A stretch of 64,000 nt of DNA from Anaerosporobacter faecicola (GCF_012070565.1 NZ_JAAQRO010000022.1:186001-250000), one strand, 5' to 3'; counted from the stretch's first letter, positions 24,343 to 33,823 are shown. The notes: generated from the sequence alone by a model not told the origin. A program made the numbers and translations.

Positions 24343-25221
24343 TTAAGCCTGCATACGACTGATCGCATTACTTAGTTTTGCAAACTGTTGAAGATCCAGC
24401 GCTTCTCCTCGAATGGTTGGAGAGACATCAAGCTTCTCAATGGCTTTGATGATTACTTCCTTATCAACATGGATTTCTGGAGAGTTGTTCAATCCATTTA
24501 CCAATGTCTTTCTTCGTTGATTAAAAGATGCACGAATCAAACGAAACATTAATTTTTCATCATCCACTTGTACCGGTATTTCTTTATGGGTCGTTAAACG
24601 GATTACCGCAGAACCTACATTTGGTCTAGGCATAAAGCAATTTGGTGGAACATTGGCTACAATATATGGTTCTGCATAATATTGTACTGCTAATGACAAT
24701 GCGCCATAATCCTTTGTACCTGGTCCAACCTGCATACGATCTGCCACCTCTTTTTGTACCATTACGGTAATATTATCAATTGGAACATGGCTCTCGAATA
24801 GTCCCATAATAATTGGTGTTGTAATATAGTAAGGTAAATTGGCAACCACTTTAATCGGTTTCCCTTGATTTTTTTCCTGCGCAAGTTTATTAATATCAAC
24901 TTTCAGAATATCTTCATTCAATACCGTAACATTATCATAGGAAGATAGCGTATTCTTTAAGATTGGAATTAAAGCTGTATCAATTTCAACTGCAACAACT
25001 TCTCTTGCATGTTCACAAAGATATTGTGTCATTGATCCAATTCCAGGTCCGATCTCTAATACAAAATCATCTTTCGTTACACCTGCTGCCGTCACGATTT
25101 TCTCTAACACATGGGTATCAATTAAAAAATTCTGGCCAAATTTCTTTTGAAATACAAAATTATACTTTTTCAATACTTCAATAGTATTCTGTGGATTTGC
25201 TAATTTATTACTATGATCCAT
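24343..25221 (-). CDS. rsmA: 16S rRNA dimethyladenosine transferase RsmA (KsgA)
   Basis: A 292-residue SAM-dependent enzyme that dimethylates two adjacent adenosines in the 3' end hairpin of 16S rRNA during 30S maturation. Motifs: KFGQNFLID, SAM-binding EIGPGIGSMTQYL, acidic VAVEID, catalytic NLPYYITTPI and FMPRPNVGSAV. Full length. It lies 78 nt downstream of tatD; the rnmV (RNase M5) gene often found between them is absent. Confidence 0.96.
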   Translation of the reverse strand: MDHSNKLANPQNTIEVLKKYNFVFQKKFGQNFLIDTHVLEKIVTAAGVTKDDFVLEIGPGIGSMTQYLCEHAREVVAVEIDTALIPILKNTLSSYDNVTVLNEDILKVDINKLAQEKNQGKPIKVVANLPYYITTPIIMGLFESHVPIDNITVMVQKEVADRMQVGPGTKDYGALSLAVQYYAEPYIVANVPPNCFMPRPNVGSAVIRLTTHKEIPVQVDDEKLMFRLIRASFNQRRKTLVNGLNNSPEIHVDKEVIIKAIEKLDVSPTIRGEALDLQQFAKLSNAISRMQA

Positions 25222-25299
25222 TCCGTTTTCCTCTATCTTTCTTTTTTCCTCTACTTCTCTTGCTTCATTTTCTCTTATTGGTCACACGTATTCAATTAC

Positions 25300-26070
25300 T
25301 CACTTTAGCTTTGGATATAAGCTTCTTGCATTTTTCTCTGTTACCGCTATCACTTTTTCAACATCTATATCTTTCAGTCGAGCAATTTCCTGTACTACGT
25401 ATGGAATATTCTTTGAAGAATTCCGTTTCCCACGATTTGGCTCTGGTGCTAGATATGGACAATCTGTCTCCAATACAAGCGCCTCGATTGGTGCATAAGA
25501 AACTACCTCTTTGATTGTCTTTGCGTTCTTGAAGGTTACCACTCCACCAATTCCTAGGAAAAATCCCATATTCAGATATTCTCTTGCCATCTCAACGGAA
25601 TAAGAATAGCAATGAATTACTCCTCCGATTTCTCCTGCTTTCTGTGCCTTCATCATATCAATTGTATCCTTTGCAGCATCACGACTATGAATGATCATAG
25701 GCAGTTTGACTTCTCTTGCCAGATCCATCTGACAGTCAAACCATTGTTTCTGAACAGAAGGTTCAGGTTCATCCCAGTAATAGTCTAATCCGATCTCACC
25801 AATTGCAACAATTTTAGGCAGTTGTGCCATCTTTTTTAACTCTATAATCTTCTCCTGCGATAATTCTGCGGTACTGTTGGGATGTACACCAACTGCACCA
25901 TACAAAAAAGAATATTTCTCTGTTAATGCAACTGTCTGTCTAGAGCTATCCATATCCGCTCCTACATTTACAATACGGGTAATTCCATTCGCTTCCATAG
26001 AAGTTAAAAGTTCTTCCCGATCTATATCAAATTGTCCATCATCATAATGTGCATGTGTATCAATGATCAT
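25300..26070 (-). CDS. tatD: TatD family metal-dependent hydrolase/DNase
   Basis: A 256-residue TIM-barrel hydrolase. Metal-site motifs: DTHAHYDD at the start, GEIGLDYYW, IHSRDA, IHCYS and ETDCPYLAPEP. TatD proteins are 3'-5' exonucleases/DNases and D-aminoacyl-tRNA-type hydrolases have been proposed for some. AAAGGACAGATAAA precedes the ATG. It is followed by rsmA, the common metG-tatD-rsmA order, here with an extra gene between metG and tatD. Confidence 0.94.
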   Translation of the reverse strand: MIIDTHAHYDDGQFDIDREELLTSMEANGITRIVNVGADMDSSRQTVALTEKYSFLYGAVGVHPNSTAELSQEKIIELKKMAQLPKIVAIGEIGLDYYWDEPEPSVQKQWFDCQMDLAREVKLPMIIHSRDAAKDTIDMMKAQKAGEIGGVIHCYSYSVEMAREYLNMGFFLGIGGVVTFKNAKTIKEVVSYAPIEALVLETDCPYLAPEPNRGKRNSSKNIPYVVQEIARLKDIDVEKVIAVTEKNARSLYPKLK

Positions 26071-26120
26071 TTTATCTGTCCTTTCAAGCCACTTTTGTTC
26101 TTATTCCATTTCTAATATTA

Positions 26121-26142
26121 TGATGTAAGGGTCAAAAGGTCA
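26121..26142. repeat. dispersed repeat, GATGNNAAGGGTCAAAAGGTCA family
   Basis: TGATGTAAGGGTCAAAAGGT recurs at 29703-29728 and 62609-62634 in other intergenic regions. The remainder of 26071-26336 has no ORF; it also holds a GTCAGCTTCCGCTGAC hairpin near 26307. Confidence 0.7.
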
Positions 26143-26336
26143 TATCACGTCATGTTTTCAATAATACATATGACGTGACTATTGGTTTTGATGTCCTCAA
26201 CACTACTTCATCTTTCCTTATTATAACCAAGAGATATAGAACTTACAAGGATTTCTTCCTCTCGTGAATTACTTACATAGATAATCCATTCCCTAATAGA
26301 GGAAAGTCAGCTTCCGCTGACATCTACCTTATGTGC

Positions 26337-26386
26337 GAAAAAGAGCCTTTGTTCCGTAGACGCGATCTCTACGTTACAAAAGCTCT
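26337..26386 (-). terminator. intrinsic terminator of the metG/pseudo-receiver unit
   Basis: Minus strand AAGAGCTTTTGT...CGTAGA with TCTACG...ACAAAGGCTC, then TTTTTCGC, just after the 26392 stop codon. Confidence 0.82.
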
Positions 26387-26391
26387 TATTC

Positions 26392-26808
26392 CTAGCATAT
26401 ATGAAAACATAATGTGTCTCTCTCTTTTTGGTAAACAGGGTATTGAATCACATTCTGTTTCCCAAAAAGTACGCCTTTCAGTTGGTCCTTCACATGAGGT
26501 CCTTCAATGTAATCTACCACTCGAATTCGATAGCCACATGGAGAGAATGTATTATTCTCTCCTAACCAGATCAACTGGATATCGCTACGAGAGCGTTTTG
26601 CTAATGCTATTGTTTCCAACCCCTCCGTTCCCTCAAAACAGCAAATCATAATATCAAATGCACTTACGACATGTTTCTTCGCAAATGCTTCTTTACTGCT
26701 AAATTCCTCAATGACTACAGTATCCTTACCAGATGAATAAAATGATGAAATCATCTGAGATAAGCTTCCCCACTGATTATCATCATGAGTACAAATCGCA
26801 ATTCTCAT
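26392..26808 (-). CDS. stand-alone receiver-like protein lacking the phospho-acceptor Asp
   Basis: A 138-residue single-domain protein with a CheY/LytR-type receiver pattern: RIAICTHDDNQWGSLSQMI (first strand with acidic DD), AFDIMICCFEGTEGLETI in place of the usual D-x-x-hhDxxMP, IQLIWLGENN, and RVVDYIEGP as the terminal strand with a K-P-like turn. The aspartate that is normally phosphorylated is Cys or Phe here and the switch Lys is not evident, so it is a pseudo-receiver. No output domain follows. It lies 98 nt after metG and before a terminator. Its role is unknown. Confidence 0.65.
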   Translation of the reverse strand: MRIAICTHDDNQWGSLSQMISSFYSSGKDTVVIEEFSSKEAFAKKHVVSAFDIMICCFEGTEGLETIALAKRSRSDIQLIWLGENNTFSPCGYRIRVVDYIEGPHVKDQLKGVLFGKQNVIQYPVYQKERDTLCFHIC

Positions 26809-26906
26809 ATTATGACCTCCTTGGGTTAAAAACGTAACTTTAATTTAACATTTTTTCCATATTAAGTCAAGTACGCCGTAAGCGACTGGTCGTACCTACC
26901 TGTTTA

Positions 26907-28868
26907 CTAACAGATCTCTGCGCCAGCTGGCATTTTCTTTTCTGGAACCATTAATGCCAATTCTCCATTTTCATCTTCTGCACAAAGTAACATTCCTTCT
27001 GATAATACACCTGCTAATTTAGCTGGCTTTAAGTTCACTAATACCATCACTTTTTTACCAACCATCTCTTCAGCTGTATAATGTGCCTTTATTCCAGAAA
27101 CGATTTGCTTCACCTGGCTTCCAATCTTTACTTGTGAGCAAAGTAATTTTTTCGATTTTTTCACTTCTTCACATGCAATAATTTCTCCAACCTGGAACTG
27201 CATCTTCATGAAATCTTCATACGTAATCTCTTCTTTTGCTTCTATATCAATCACTGGTTCTTCCTCTTTCTCTGGCATTACATCTTTCATTTGGTCTGCT
27301 CTTAAGACTTCAACTTTTTCCATTACTTCTGCAAGGTCTAATCTTTGGAATAAGATTTCTGGTGTACTAGTAACCTTATTTCCAGAAGGATATTTTCCAT
27401 ATTCCTTCATATCTTCTAGTGAACGTGTTGTTGTATTCATTTGTTGTAAGATCTTAGCAGAAGTTTCTGGCATAAAGGATTCTAACAAACTTGCTCCGAT
27501 ACAAATGGATTCTACTAAATTATATAATACGGTTTCCAATCTTTCTTTCTTGCTTTCGTCTTTTGCCAAAGCCCAAGGCATGGTTTCGTCGATGTATTTG
27601 TTGCAACGTTTAAATAAGGTGAATATTTCTGAAATTGCATCTGCAACACGAAGTTTCTCCATCTTTTCTGCCACTTTATCAGGTGTCTGTAATGCAAGTT
27701 TTACCAACTCTTCATCAACAGCTTCTTTCACTCCACGATCCGTTACTACACCATCAAAATATTTGTTTGACATTGAGATTGTACGGTTTACAAGGTTTCC
27801 TAATGTATTGGCAAGGTCCGAATTCATACGTTCTACCATAAGTTCCCATGTGATGACACCATCGTTATCAAAAGGCATTTCATGAAGAACAAAATAACGA
27901 ACCGCATCCACACCAAAGAAATCTACAAGGTCATCTGCGTAGAGCACATTTCCTTTGGATTTACTCATCTTACCATCATTTTGTAACAACCATGGATGAC
28001 CAAAGATTTGTTTTGGTAATGGAAGATCAAGTGCCATTAACATGATTGGCCAGTAAATCGTATGGAATCGAAGAATATCTTTACCGATCAAATGTAAGTC
28101 AGCAGGCCAATACGTTCCAAAGTTTTCTCCGTTGTTTCCATCTACATCATAACCAAGACCTGTAATATAGTTGCTTAATGCATCTAACCATACATAAACT
28201 ACATGTTTGTTATCAAAATCTACTGGAACTCCCCATTTGAAAGAGGTTCTTGAAACACAAAGGTCTTGTAATCCAGCTAGAATGAAATTGTTCATCATTT
28301 CATTCTTTCTTGATTCTGGTTGAATGAATTCCGGATGGCTATTGATATGTTCAATCAGACGATTTGTGTAATTGCTTAATTTAAGGAAGTATGCTTCTTC
28401 CTTAGCTGGTTGGCATTCCCTTCCACAGTCTGGACATTTGCCATCTACTAATTGAGATGAAGTGAAGAAAGATTCACAAGGCGTACAATACATTCCTTCA
28501 TAAAACCCTTTGTAGATATCTCCTTGATCATATAATTTCTTAAAGATCTTCTGTACTTGTTTTTCATGAGGCTCATCTGTTGTACGAACGAATTTGTCAT
28601 AAGACGTATTCATAAGATCCCAGATTCTTTTGATTTGCCCAGCTACACCATCTACAAATTCTTTTGGTGTAATTCCAGCATCAGCAGCTTTTAATTCAAT
28701 CTTTTGTCCATGTTCATCGGTACCTGTCTGGAAGTACACATCATATCCTTGCGCTCTTTTAAAACGTGCGATACTGTCCGCTAAAACAATTTCATACGTA
28801 TTTCCAATGTGTGGCTTACCTGAAGTATAAGCGATAGCCGTTGAGATGTAATAAGGTTTTTTACTCAT
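26907..28868 (-). CDS. metG: methionyl-tRNA synthetase with C-terminal tRNA-binding domain
   Basis: A 653-residue class I synthetase that charges tRNA-Met. It starts with YYISTAIAYTSGKPHIGNTY (HIGH as HIGN). A zinc knuckle follows (CTPCESFF...CPDCGREC), the KMSKSKGN motif is near residue 300, and there is an anticodon-binding helical domain. A C-terminal Trbp111/EMAP-like OB domain (about 545-653, FMKMQFQVGEIIACEEVKKS) promotes dimerisation. It is controlled by a methionine T-box upstream, from which it is separated by a large foldback element. Confidence 0.97.
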   Translation of the reverse strand: MSKKPYYISTAIAYTSGKPHIGNTYEIVLADSIARFKRAQGYDVYFQTGTDEHGQKIELKAADAGITPKEFVDGVAGQIKRIWDLMNTSYDKFVRTTDEPHEKQVQKIFKKLYDQGDIYKGFYEGMYCTPCESFFTSSQLVDGKCPDCGRECQPAKEEAYFLKLSNYTNRLIEHINSHPEFIQPESRKNEMMNNFILAGLQDLCVSRTSFKWGVPVDFDNKHVVYVWLDALSNYITGLGYDVDGNNGENFGTYWPADLHLIGKDILRFHTIYWPIMLMALDLPLPKQIFGHPWLLQNDGKMSKSKGNVLYADDLVDFFGVDAVRYFVLHEMPFDNDGVITWELMVERMNSDLANTLGNLVNRTISMSNKYFDGVVTDRGVKEAVDEELVKLALQTPDKVAEKMEKLRVADAISEIFTLFKRCNKYIDETMPWALAKDESKKERLETVLYNLVESICIGASLLESFMPETSAKILQQMNTTTRSLEDMKEYGKYPSGNKVTSTPEILFQRLDLAEVMEKVEVLRADQMKDVMPEKEEEPVIDIEAKEEITYEDFMKMQFQVGEIIACEEVKKSKKLLCSQVKIGSQVKQIVSGIKAHYTAEEMVGKKVMVLVNLKPAKLAGVLSEGMLLCAEDENGELALMVPEKKMPAGAEIC

Positions 28869-29012
28869 TTTTATTCCTCCTAGATATAAACATAGTATTA
28901 CCCATATGTTGTGTTCTTTAACAATGTTGTGTTCTTCTAATCATGATGTTTGATCTTACTACTATAAAAAATACAAGAACAAAGTGCGCATCCCCCGGTT
29001 GGTTCTATAATA

Positions 29013-29320
29013 GGAAAGTCAGAGGACTTCCCTATTATGCTTCGGGTGTCAAAAGCCCTTAGTAAAACTTTCTTTCGTTAATTTGCACAAACACTAGCTA
29101 ATCTCATGTAATACAGGACATAGTTTGATGAGCAACTGTATGAAGTCGTTGGTACTTTGGCTCTGTACTTTAGAGCCTTATGTACCACTACGAACTTCAT
29201 CCAAGCGAGAGCGTGTTGCGAGTGAACTATGTCCTGTATTACATGTTAGACAAACTTAATTTGTGCAAATTGACGGAAATCAAAATAAATAAGGGCTTTT
29301 GGCACCCGAACCCTATTATA
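29013..29320. repeat. long foldback (MITE-like) inverted-repeat element
   Basis: An imperfect palindrome of about 300 bp centred at about 29168 (GGCTCTGTACTTTAGAGCC). Outer arms: CCCTATTATGCTTCGGGTGT and AAAAGCCCTTA on the left, TAAGGGCTTTTGGCACCCG and CCCTATTATATA on the right. Inner arms: AATTTGCACAAA / TTTGTGCAAATT and CATGTAATACAGGACATAGT / ACTATGTCCTGTATTACATG. No ORF. Its end modules recur at other loci, as expected of a mobile or expanded intergenic repeat. It lies within the metG leader. Confidence 0.85.
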
Positions 29321-29322
29321 TA

Positions 29323-29617
29323 AAAAAACTCGTCTTTTAAGGGAAATCTACTGATTTCGATTAAAGACGAGTAATGACCCGTGGTACCACTTTAATTCTT
29401 CTATTTCTCACAAAATAGAACTTACAAACTGCAAAATACAGTCTTGCATGATAACGGTTGCAGATTCCCGTTGTTCCCTAAAGACCAGTTTCTTACGATC
29501 ATTCAAGAACAAAGCTCCAAGACCATCTTCCACGTTCTTCCTCTACCTTTTCTCAGCAATCAAGGCTCTCTGTAAGCTTCCCAACATGTACTCTTCTCTT
29601 CGTAGCTTTTCATTATT
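29323..29617 (-). promoter_or_regulatory. T-box riboswitch, methionine specifier, upstream of metG
   Basis: Minus strand. Stem I contains AGAGAGCC and GCTGAGAAAAGG elements. Helix CATGTT/AACGTG closes the specifier loop GAAGATGGT, where ATG followed by a purine is the Met codon. The antiterminator motif AAAGTGGTACCACGGGT is at about 29376-29393. The terminator ACTCGTCTTT...AAAGACGAGTTTTTTT (29323-29372) ends the element. Uncharged tRNA-Met should stabilise antitermination and turn on metG. Confidence 0.93.
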
Positions 29618-29624
29618 ACTTTGT

Positions 29625-29653
29625 AGTATAGCATCGTACAGAAATATTGTCAA
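29625..29653 (-). promoter_or_regulatory. consensus promoter of the metG T-box leader
   Basis: Minus strand TTGACA (29648-29653), 17-nt spacer, TATACT (29625-29630). Confidence 0.88.
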
Positions 29654-29702
29654 AATAATTTTGCGCCTCCTTTTTATTTACTTTCTTTTGTAAATATATT
29701 AA

Positions 29703-29768
29703 GATGATACAAGGGTCAAAAGGTCACGATATCTGTGAATCGCTGTATCCTGTAGTTTCTAGTATCAT
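29703..29768. repeat. dispersed repeat with ATGATAC...GTATCAT ends
   Basis: Begins GATGATACAAGGGTCAAAAG and ends AGTATCATA, so the 60-bp unit has short terminal inverted repeats (ATGATAC/GTATCAT). The left part matches copies at 26121 and 62609. Confidence 0.65.
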
Positions 29769-29864
29769 ATACACTGTGAATGCTAATATAATACTTATAG
29801 GGAAAGAACTCCTACAGCAAGTCGATTCATAGGATTAGCATTACAAACATGAATGGAGGTAACT

Positions 29865-31616
29865 ATGAAAATAAGGAAAAAACTGTACCTGGTATTCACT
29901 TTTCTTCTCCTTCTATTTGCATTAAACGGATGTAAAAAAGAAGAACGTGCAACACTCGGTCAGACAGAATTTGAAGCATTAACAAATGAGATTTTTTTAG
30001 ATAATGTACAAAGTGATAGCATAACATTAAATTACACCTTAGCAAATCCTGAAAATTACGGTATTACGAATTTTACACCAACGTTGGGTGAATTTACACT
30101 GGATTCCATGAAAGAGAATTTAGCTAAATGTGAAAATTACTCCGCAAGGTTAAAACAAATTAATTATAAGAAATTAACGGATGACCAAAAACTAACCTAT
30201 GACGTAATGAAGGATTACTACAAAGTAGATAAAAATGCAGAGGATCTACTGCTTTATTATGAAACATTAAGTCCAACCATCGGCTTACAAGCACAACTAC
30301 CAATATTGTTTGCGGAATATTCTTTTTATGATAAAGAAGATATTGATTCCTATCTGCAATTACTCCCATGTACATATGATTATTTTAAACAGATCATTGA
30401 ATTCCAGAAGCAAAAATCAGAAGCTGGTCTTTTCATGAGCGACCGTGCTGTTGAGGACATCGTAGAACAATGTGAATCTTTGATTAAAGAGAAAGAGGAT
30501 AACTTCTTGATATCCGTCTTCAATGACAAGATAAAAGAATTTGATGGATTAACAAAAGAGGAAATCAAAGCTTACAAAGAACAGAATAAAGCAGCTATTT
30601 TGGATTACGTAATACCAGCTTACCAGCTATTGATCGATGGTCTTAATGACTTAAAAGGAACAGGCAAAAATGATGGAGGTTTATGTAATTTTCCAAAAGG
30701 TAAGGAATACTACGAATCTCTTGTGAAAACAGAAACTGGTTCCGACCGTAGCATCGATGATCTCCTAAAATTGATCGAGAAATACATGAACAAAAACATT
30801 GCAAGTATGCAGGCACTTCTTGCCAAAGACCCTACTTTACTTGATAAAGCAAATGATCCTTCCTATCCAATGACTGATCCTGAAAAGATTCTTACGTATC
30901 TGCAAGATGCCATCAAAGATCGATTCCCTGATATGGAAAAAGTTAATTACTCCATAAAATATGTTAATAAATCATTGGAAGATTTTATCAGTCCAGCTTT
31001 TTATCTAACGCCTGCTATTGATAATTATAAAGAAAACTCCATCTATATTAATGGAAGTGACAAGTATGATCTTTCACAAATCTTCACAACCTTAGCACAC
31101 GAAGGATATCCTGGCCATCTATTCCAGAATGTATACTATGCACAGCAAAGTCCATCTCCAATCCGTAGTACGATGAATTTTGGTGGATACTCGGAAGGCT
31201 GGGCAACCTATGTAGAGATGATTGCATATCATATGTCTGGTATTGATGATTCCTTAGCAACTCTTCTAGAAGAAAACAATGCCGTTATCCTTATGCTCTA
31301 CGCAAGAGCTGATATTGGAATTAATTACGAAGGTTGGACACGGGAGGATTCTGACAAATACTTAAACAACATGTTAGGTATTACAGATGAAGAAACGTTA
31401 GATCAATTCTATATGTCTATGATCGAAGAGCCTGCAAACTACCTTCAATATACCATTGGATACCTTGAGTTTATGGAACTTCGTAGCAAAGCAGAGAAAG
31501 AACTTGGAGATCAATTTTCGGAAAAAGACTTCCATGAATTTCTACTAAAAGCAGGTCCTTGTCAATTCTTTGTACTTGACAACTACATGGATCAATGGAT
31601 TTCTACCATGAAGTAG
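29865..31616 (+). CDS. DUF885 family lipoprotein, putative metallopeptidase
   Basis: A 583-residue exported lipoprotein. The signal peptide (KIRKKLYLVFTFLLLLFA) is followed by lipobox LNGC, with Cys about residue 22. The mature domain is DUF885, with the zinc-type motif LAHEGYPGHLFQ near residue 415 and GYSEGWATYVE about 35 residues later supplying a further Glu ligand. Family members are thought to be metalloproteases related in motif to M3/M32-like peptidases. The start at 29865 follows ATGGAGGTAACT; the frame opens 4 codons earlier. It is monocistronic with its own terminator. Confidence 0.88.
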   Translation: MKIRKKLYLVFTFLLLLFALNGCKKEERATLGQTEFEALTNEIFLDNVQSDSITLNYTLANPENYGITNFTPTLGEFTLDSMKENLAKCENYSARLKQINYKKLTDDQKLTYDVMKDYYKVDKNAEDLLLYYETLSPTIGLQAQLPILFAEYSFYDKEDIDSYLQLLPCTYDYFKQIIEFQKQKSEAGLFMSDRAVEDIVEQCESLIKEKEDNFLISVFNDKIKEFDGLTKEEIKAYKEQNKAAILDYVIPAYQLLIDGLNDLKGTGKNDGGLCNFPKGKEYYESLVKTETGSDRSIDDLLKLIEKYMNKNIASMQALLAKDPTLLDKANDPSYPMTDPEKILTYLQDAIKDRFPDMEKVNYSIKYVNKSLEDFISPAFYLTPAIDNYKENSIYINGSDKYDLSQIFTTLAHEGYPGHLFQNVYYAQQSPSPIRSTMNFGGYSEGWATYVEMIAYHMSGIDDSLATLLEENNAVILMLYARADIGINYEGWTREDSDKYLNNMLGITDEETLDQFYMSMIEEPANYLQYTIGYLEFMELRSKAEKELGDQFSEKDFHEFLLKAGPCQFFVLDNYMDQWISTMK

Positions 31617-31655
31617 TAATTCCTTACGCAAATTGAACAATTAAGCTTTACGTCT

Positions 31656-31728
31656 AGCACTTAATTTGGTAATATAGGATAGCATGTGTATCAATTGCTA
31701 CCTATAAATACAAATTAAGTGCTTTTTT
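31656..31728 (+). terminator. intrinsic terminator of the DUF885 gene
   Basis: AGCACTTAATTTG pairs with CAAATTAAGTGCT, followed by TTTTTTG. The inner part holds a second TAGGATAGCA/TGCTACCTA pairing. Confidence 0.85.
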
Positions 31729-31789
31729 GTAAATTTTTATTCATTTTTCTACGTTTTTAATAAATAATTATTAATTAATGTTTCTTTTG

Positions 31790-31818
31790 TTGACATTTAC
31801 AACAAAAGAAATTATACT
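31790..31818 (+). promoter_or_regulatory. pckA promoter with long leader
   Basis: TTGACA (31790-31795), 17-nt spacer, TATACT (31813-31818). The transcript would carry a leader of about 250 nt to 32077. It contains a GTGACTATTC/GAATAGTTAC hairpin at about 32004-32042 just ahead of the ribosome site AGGAGG. I recognise no known riboswitch in it. Confidence 0.8.
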
Positions 31819-32077
31819 TAAGGTGGCATACGATTTGATGTTAATTTATTGTTAAAAAATTAACTGATGCTAAGATGAATAGCGTTTACCTATCCCTCTC
31901 TTATGGTTATACATTGTACTTGTTATAAACTCGCATAAATTTAGCAAGACATTCTATCCCATGGGTCTCCATGTGTCGTCATAGCTAATTTATAATATAA
32001 CAGTGACTATTCGCTACATAAAGAAAGCCACAGAATAGTTACACTAACAATACCTTATAGTATAGGAGGAAATTTTC

Positions 32078-33769
32078 ATGTCAACTAAGGCTTATTATCC
32101 AATTAATGAAATTGGAGCAGGAAAAGTTGGTTTCTCAACAACTCGTTCAATCATCGAGGCTGCTTTCTACGGTAATAACGTAGTAAAAGTAAACACTTTA
32201 AAAGAAGCTTATGAATTAGCTAAAAACTCTCCAGGAACTGTTGTAACAGATATGCCAGTATACAGAGGTGAAGAATTTGGTCTTGAAAAAGATGCAAAAG
32301 TTCTTTTATTCAATGATGGTGCTGTAACTGGACGTTACGCTACTGCTCGTCGTATTGCTGGCGAACCAGGAGTTAACTGTGCTAAATTAGATCGTTTAAC
32401 AATGGATGCTGTTTATGAATCACGTTGGAAAACAATGTATCATGCAGAAGTATTCGTTGGTCTTGATCCAGAATTCATGGTAAAAGCTCATCTTCTTATT
32501 CCAGAAGGCGAAGAAAACATTATGTACAATTGGATGTTAAACTTCCAATACATGTCAGATGAATATGTAAAGATGTACAAAAACTCTAAACCAGTTGGTG
32601 ATGGAAAAGAAGCTGATATCTATATCTTCTCTGATCCTCAATGGATTCCAGCTGACCGTCCAAACGTTGACCTTACTTGCTTAAGCGATCCTAAATGCTT
32701 ATGCTACTTCAACACAGAACAAAACTGTGCTTGTATCTTAGGTATGAGATATTTCGGTGAACACAAGAAAGGTACATTAACAATGGCTTGGGCTATTGCT
32801 AACAGAAATGGTTACGCTTCTTGTCACGGTGGACAAAAAGAATACTTATTAGATGGCGGAAAGAAATTCGTTGCATCTGTATATGGTTTATCTGGATCAG
32901 GTAAATCAACTCTTACTCATGCAAAACATGGCGGAAAATATGAAATCAAAGTTCTTCATGATGATGCCTTCATTATCAATACAGATACTTGTTCATCAAT
33001 CGCATTAGAGCCTACATATTTTGATAAAACTGCAGACTACCCAACAGGTTGTCCAGATAACCAATACTTATTATCTGCTCAAAACTGTTCTGCTACACTT
33101 GATGAAGAAGGAAAAGTTCAATTAGTTACAGAAGATATCAGAAATGGTAACGGACGTGCAATCAAATCTAAATTATGGTCACCAAACCGTGTTGATAAGA
33201 TTGATGCTCCTGTTAATGCAATCTTCTGGATTATGAAAGACCCTACAATTCCACCAGTAGTAAAATTAAAAGGTGCTTCATTAGCTTCTGTTATGGGTGC
33301 TACATTAGCAACTAAGAGATCTTCAGCAGAAAGACTTGCTCCAGGAGCAGATCCAAATGCATTAGTAGTTGTACCATATGCTAACCCATTCAGAACTTAC
33401 CCACTTGTAAACGACTATGAAAAATTCAAAAAATTAGTTGGTGATAAGAATGTAGATTGTTACATTGTTAACACTGGTGATTTCATGGGCAAGAAAGTTC
33501 AACCTAAAGATACATTAGGTGTACTTGAAGCAATCGTAGAAGAAAGAGCTCAATTCAAACAATGGGGTAACTTCTCTGATATCGAAATCATGGATTGGGA
33601 AGGATTCGTTCCAGATATGAATGATAAATCTTACACGGATCAATTAAAAGCTCGTATGCAAGATCGTGTAAACTTCGTTGAATCTATGAAAACTGCAAAA
33701 GATGGTTATGATGCACTTCCTGAAGATGCATTAGAAGCATTAAAGAAACTTGTTGCTGAATTAAACTAA
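32078..33769 (+). CDS. pckA: phosphoenolpyruvate carboxykinase (ATP)
   Basis: A 563-residue cytosolic enzyme interconverting oxaloacetate + ATP and PEP + CO2 + ADP. In fermentative Lachnospiraceae it often runs in the CO2-fixing direction. The P-loop YGLSGSGKSTL is near residue 270 and the second metal/nucleotide motif LHDDAFII near 305. ATKRSSAERL supplies the phosphate-binding Arg. Codon use is visibly biased toward a few AT-ending codons (GAA, GTT, CCA, ATC), unlike neighbours, indicating very high expression. It has a strong promoter, an AGGAGG site and a perfect terminator, so it is monocistronic. Confidence 0.95.
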   Translation: MSTKAYYPINEIGAGKVGFSTTRSIIEAAFYGNNVVKVNTLKEAYELAKNSPGTVVTDMPVYRGEEFGLEKDAKVLLFNDGAVTGRYATARRIAGEPGVNCAKLDRLTMDAVYESRWKTMYHAEVFVGLDPEFMVKAHLLIPEGEENIMYNWMLNFQYMSDEYVKMYKNSKPVGDGKEADIYIFSDPQWIPADRPNVDLTCLSDPKCLCYFNTEQNCACILGMRYFGEHKKGTLTMAWAIANRNGYASCHGGQKEYLLDGGKKFVASVYGLSGSGKSTLTHAKHGGKYEIKVLHDDAFIINTDTCSSIALEPTYFDKTADYPTGCPDNQYLLSAQNCSATLDEEGKVQLVTEDIRNGNGRAIKSKLWSPNRVDKIDAPVNAIFWIMKDPTIPPVVKLKGASLASVMGATLATKRSSAERLAPGADPNALVVVPYANPFRTYPLVNDYEKFKKLVGDKNVDCYIVNTGDFMGKKVQPKDTLGVLEAIVEERAQFKQWGNFSDIEIMDWEGFVPDMNDKSYTDQLKARMQDRVNFVESMKTAKDGYDALPEDALEALKKLVAELN

Positions 33770-33782
33770 TTCAAATACGTTA

Positions 33783-33813
33783 AACGAGCGCCGTATACGG
33801 CGCTCGTTTTTTT
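33783..33813 (+). terminator. strong intrinsic terminator of pckA
   Basis: Perfect palindrome AACGAGCGCCG-TATA-CGGCGCTCGTT followed by TTTTT. Confidence 0.95.
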
Positions 33814-33823
33814 GTTTTATTAC

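Noticed and set aside
31826-32077. Riboswitch in the long pckA leader
   Set aside because: A hairpin is present, but no conserved motif of a known riboswitch class was recognised and no terminator precedes the gene.
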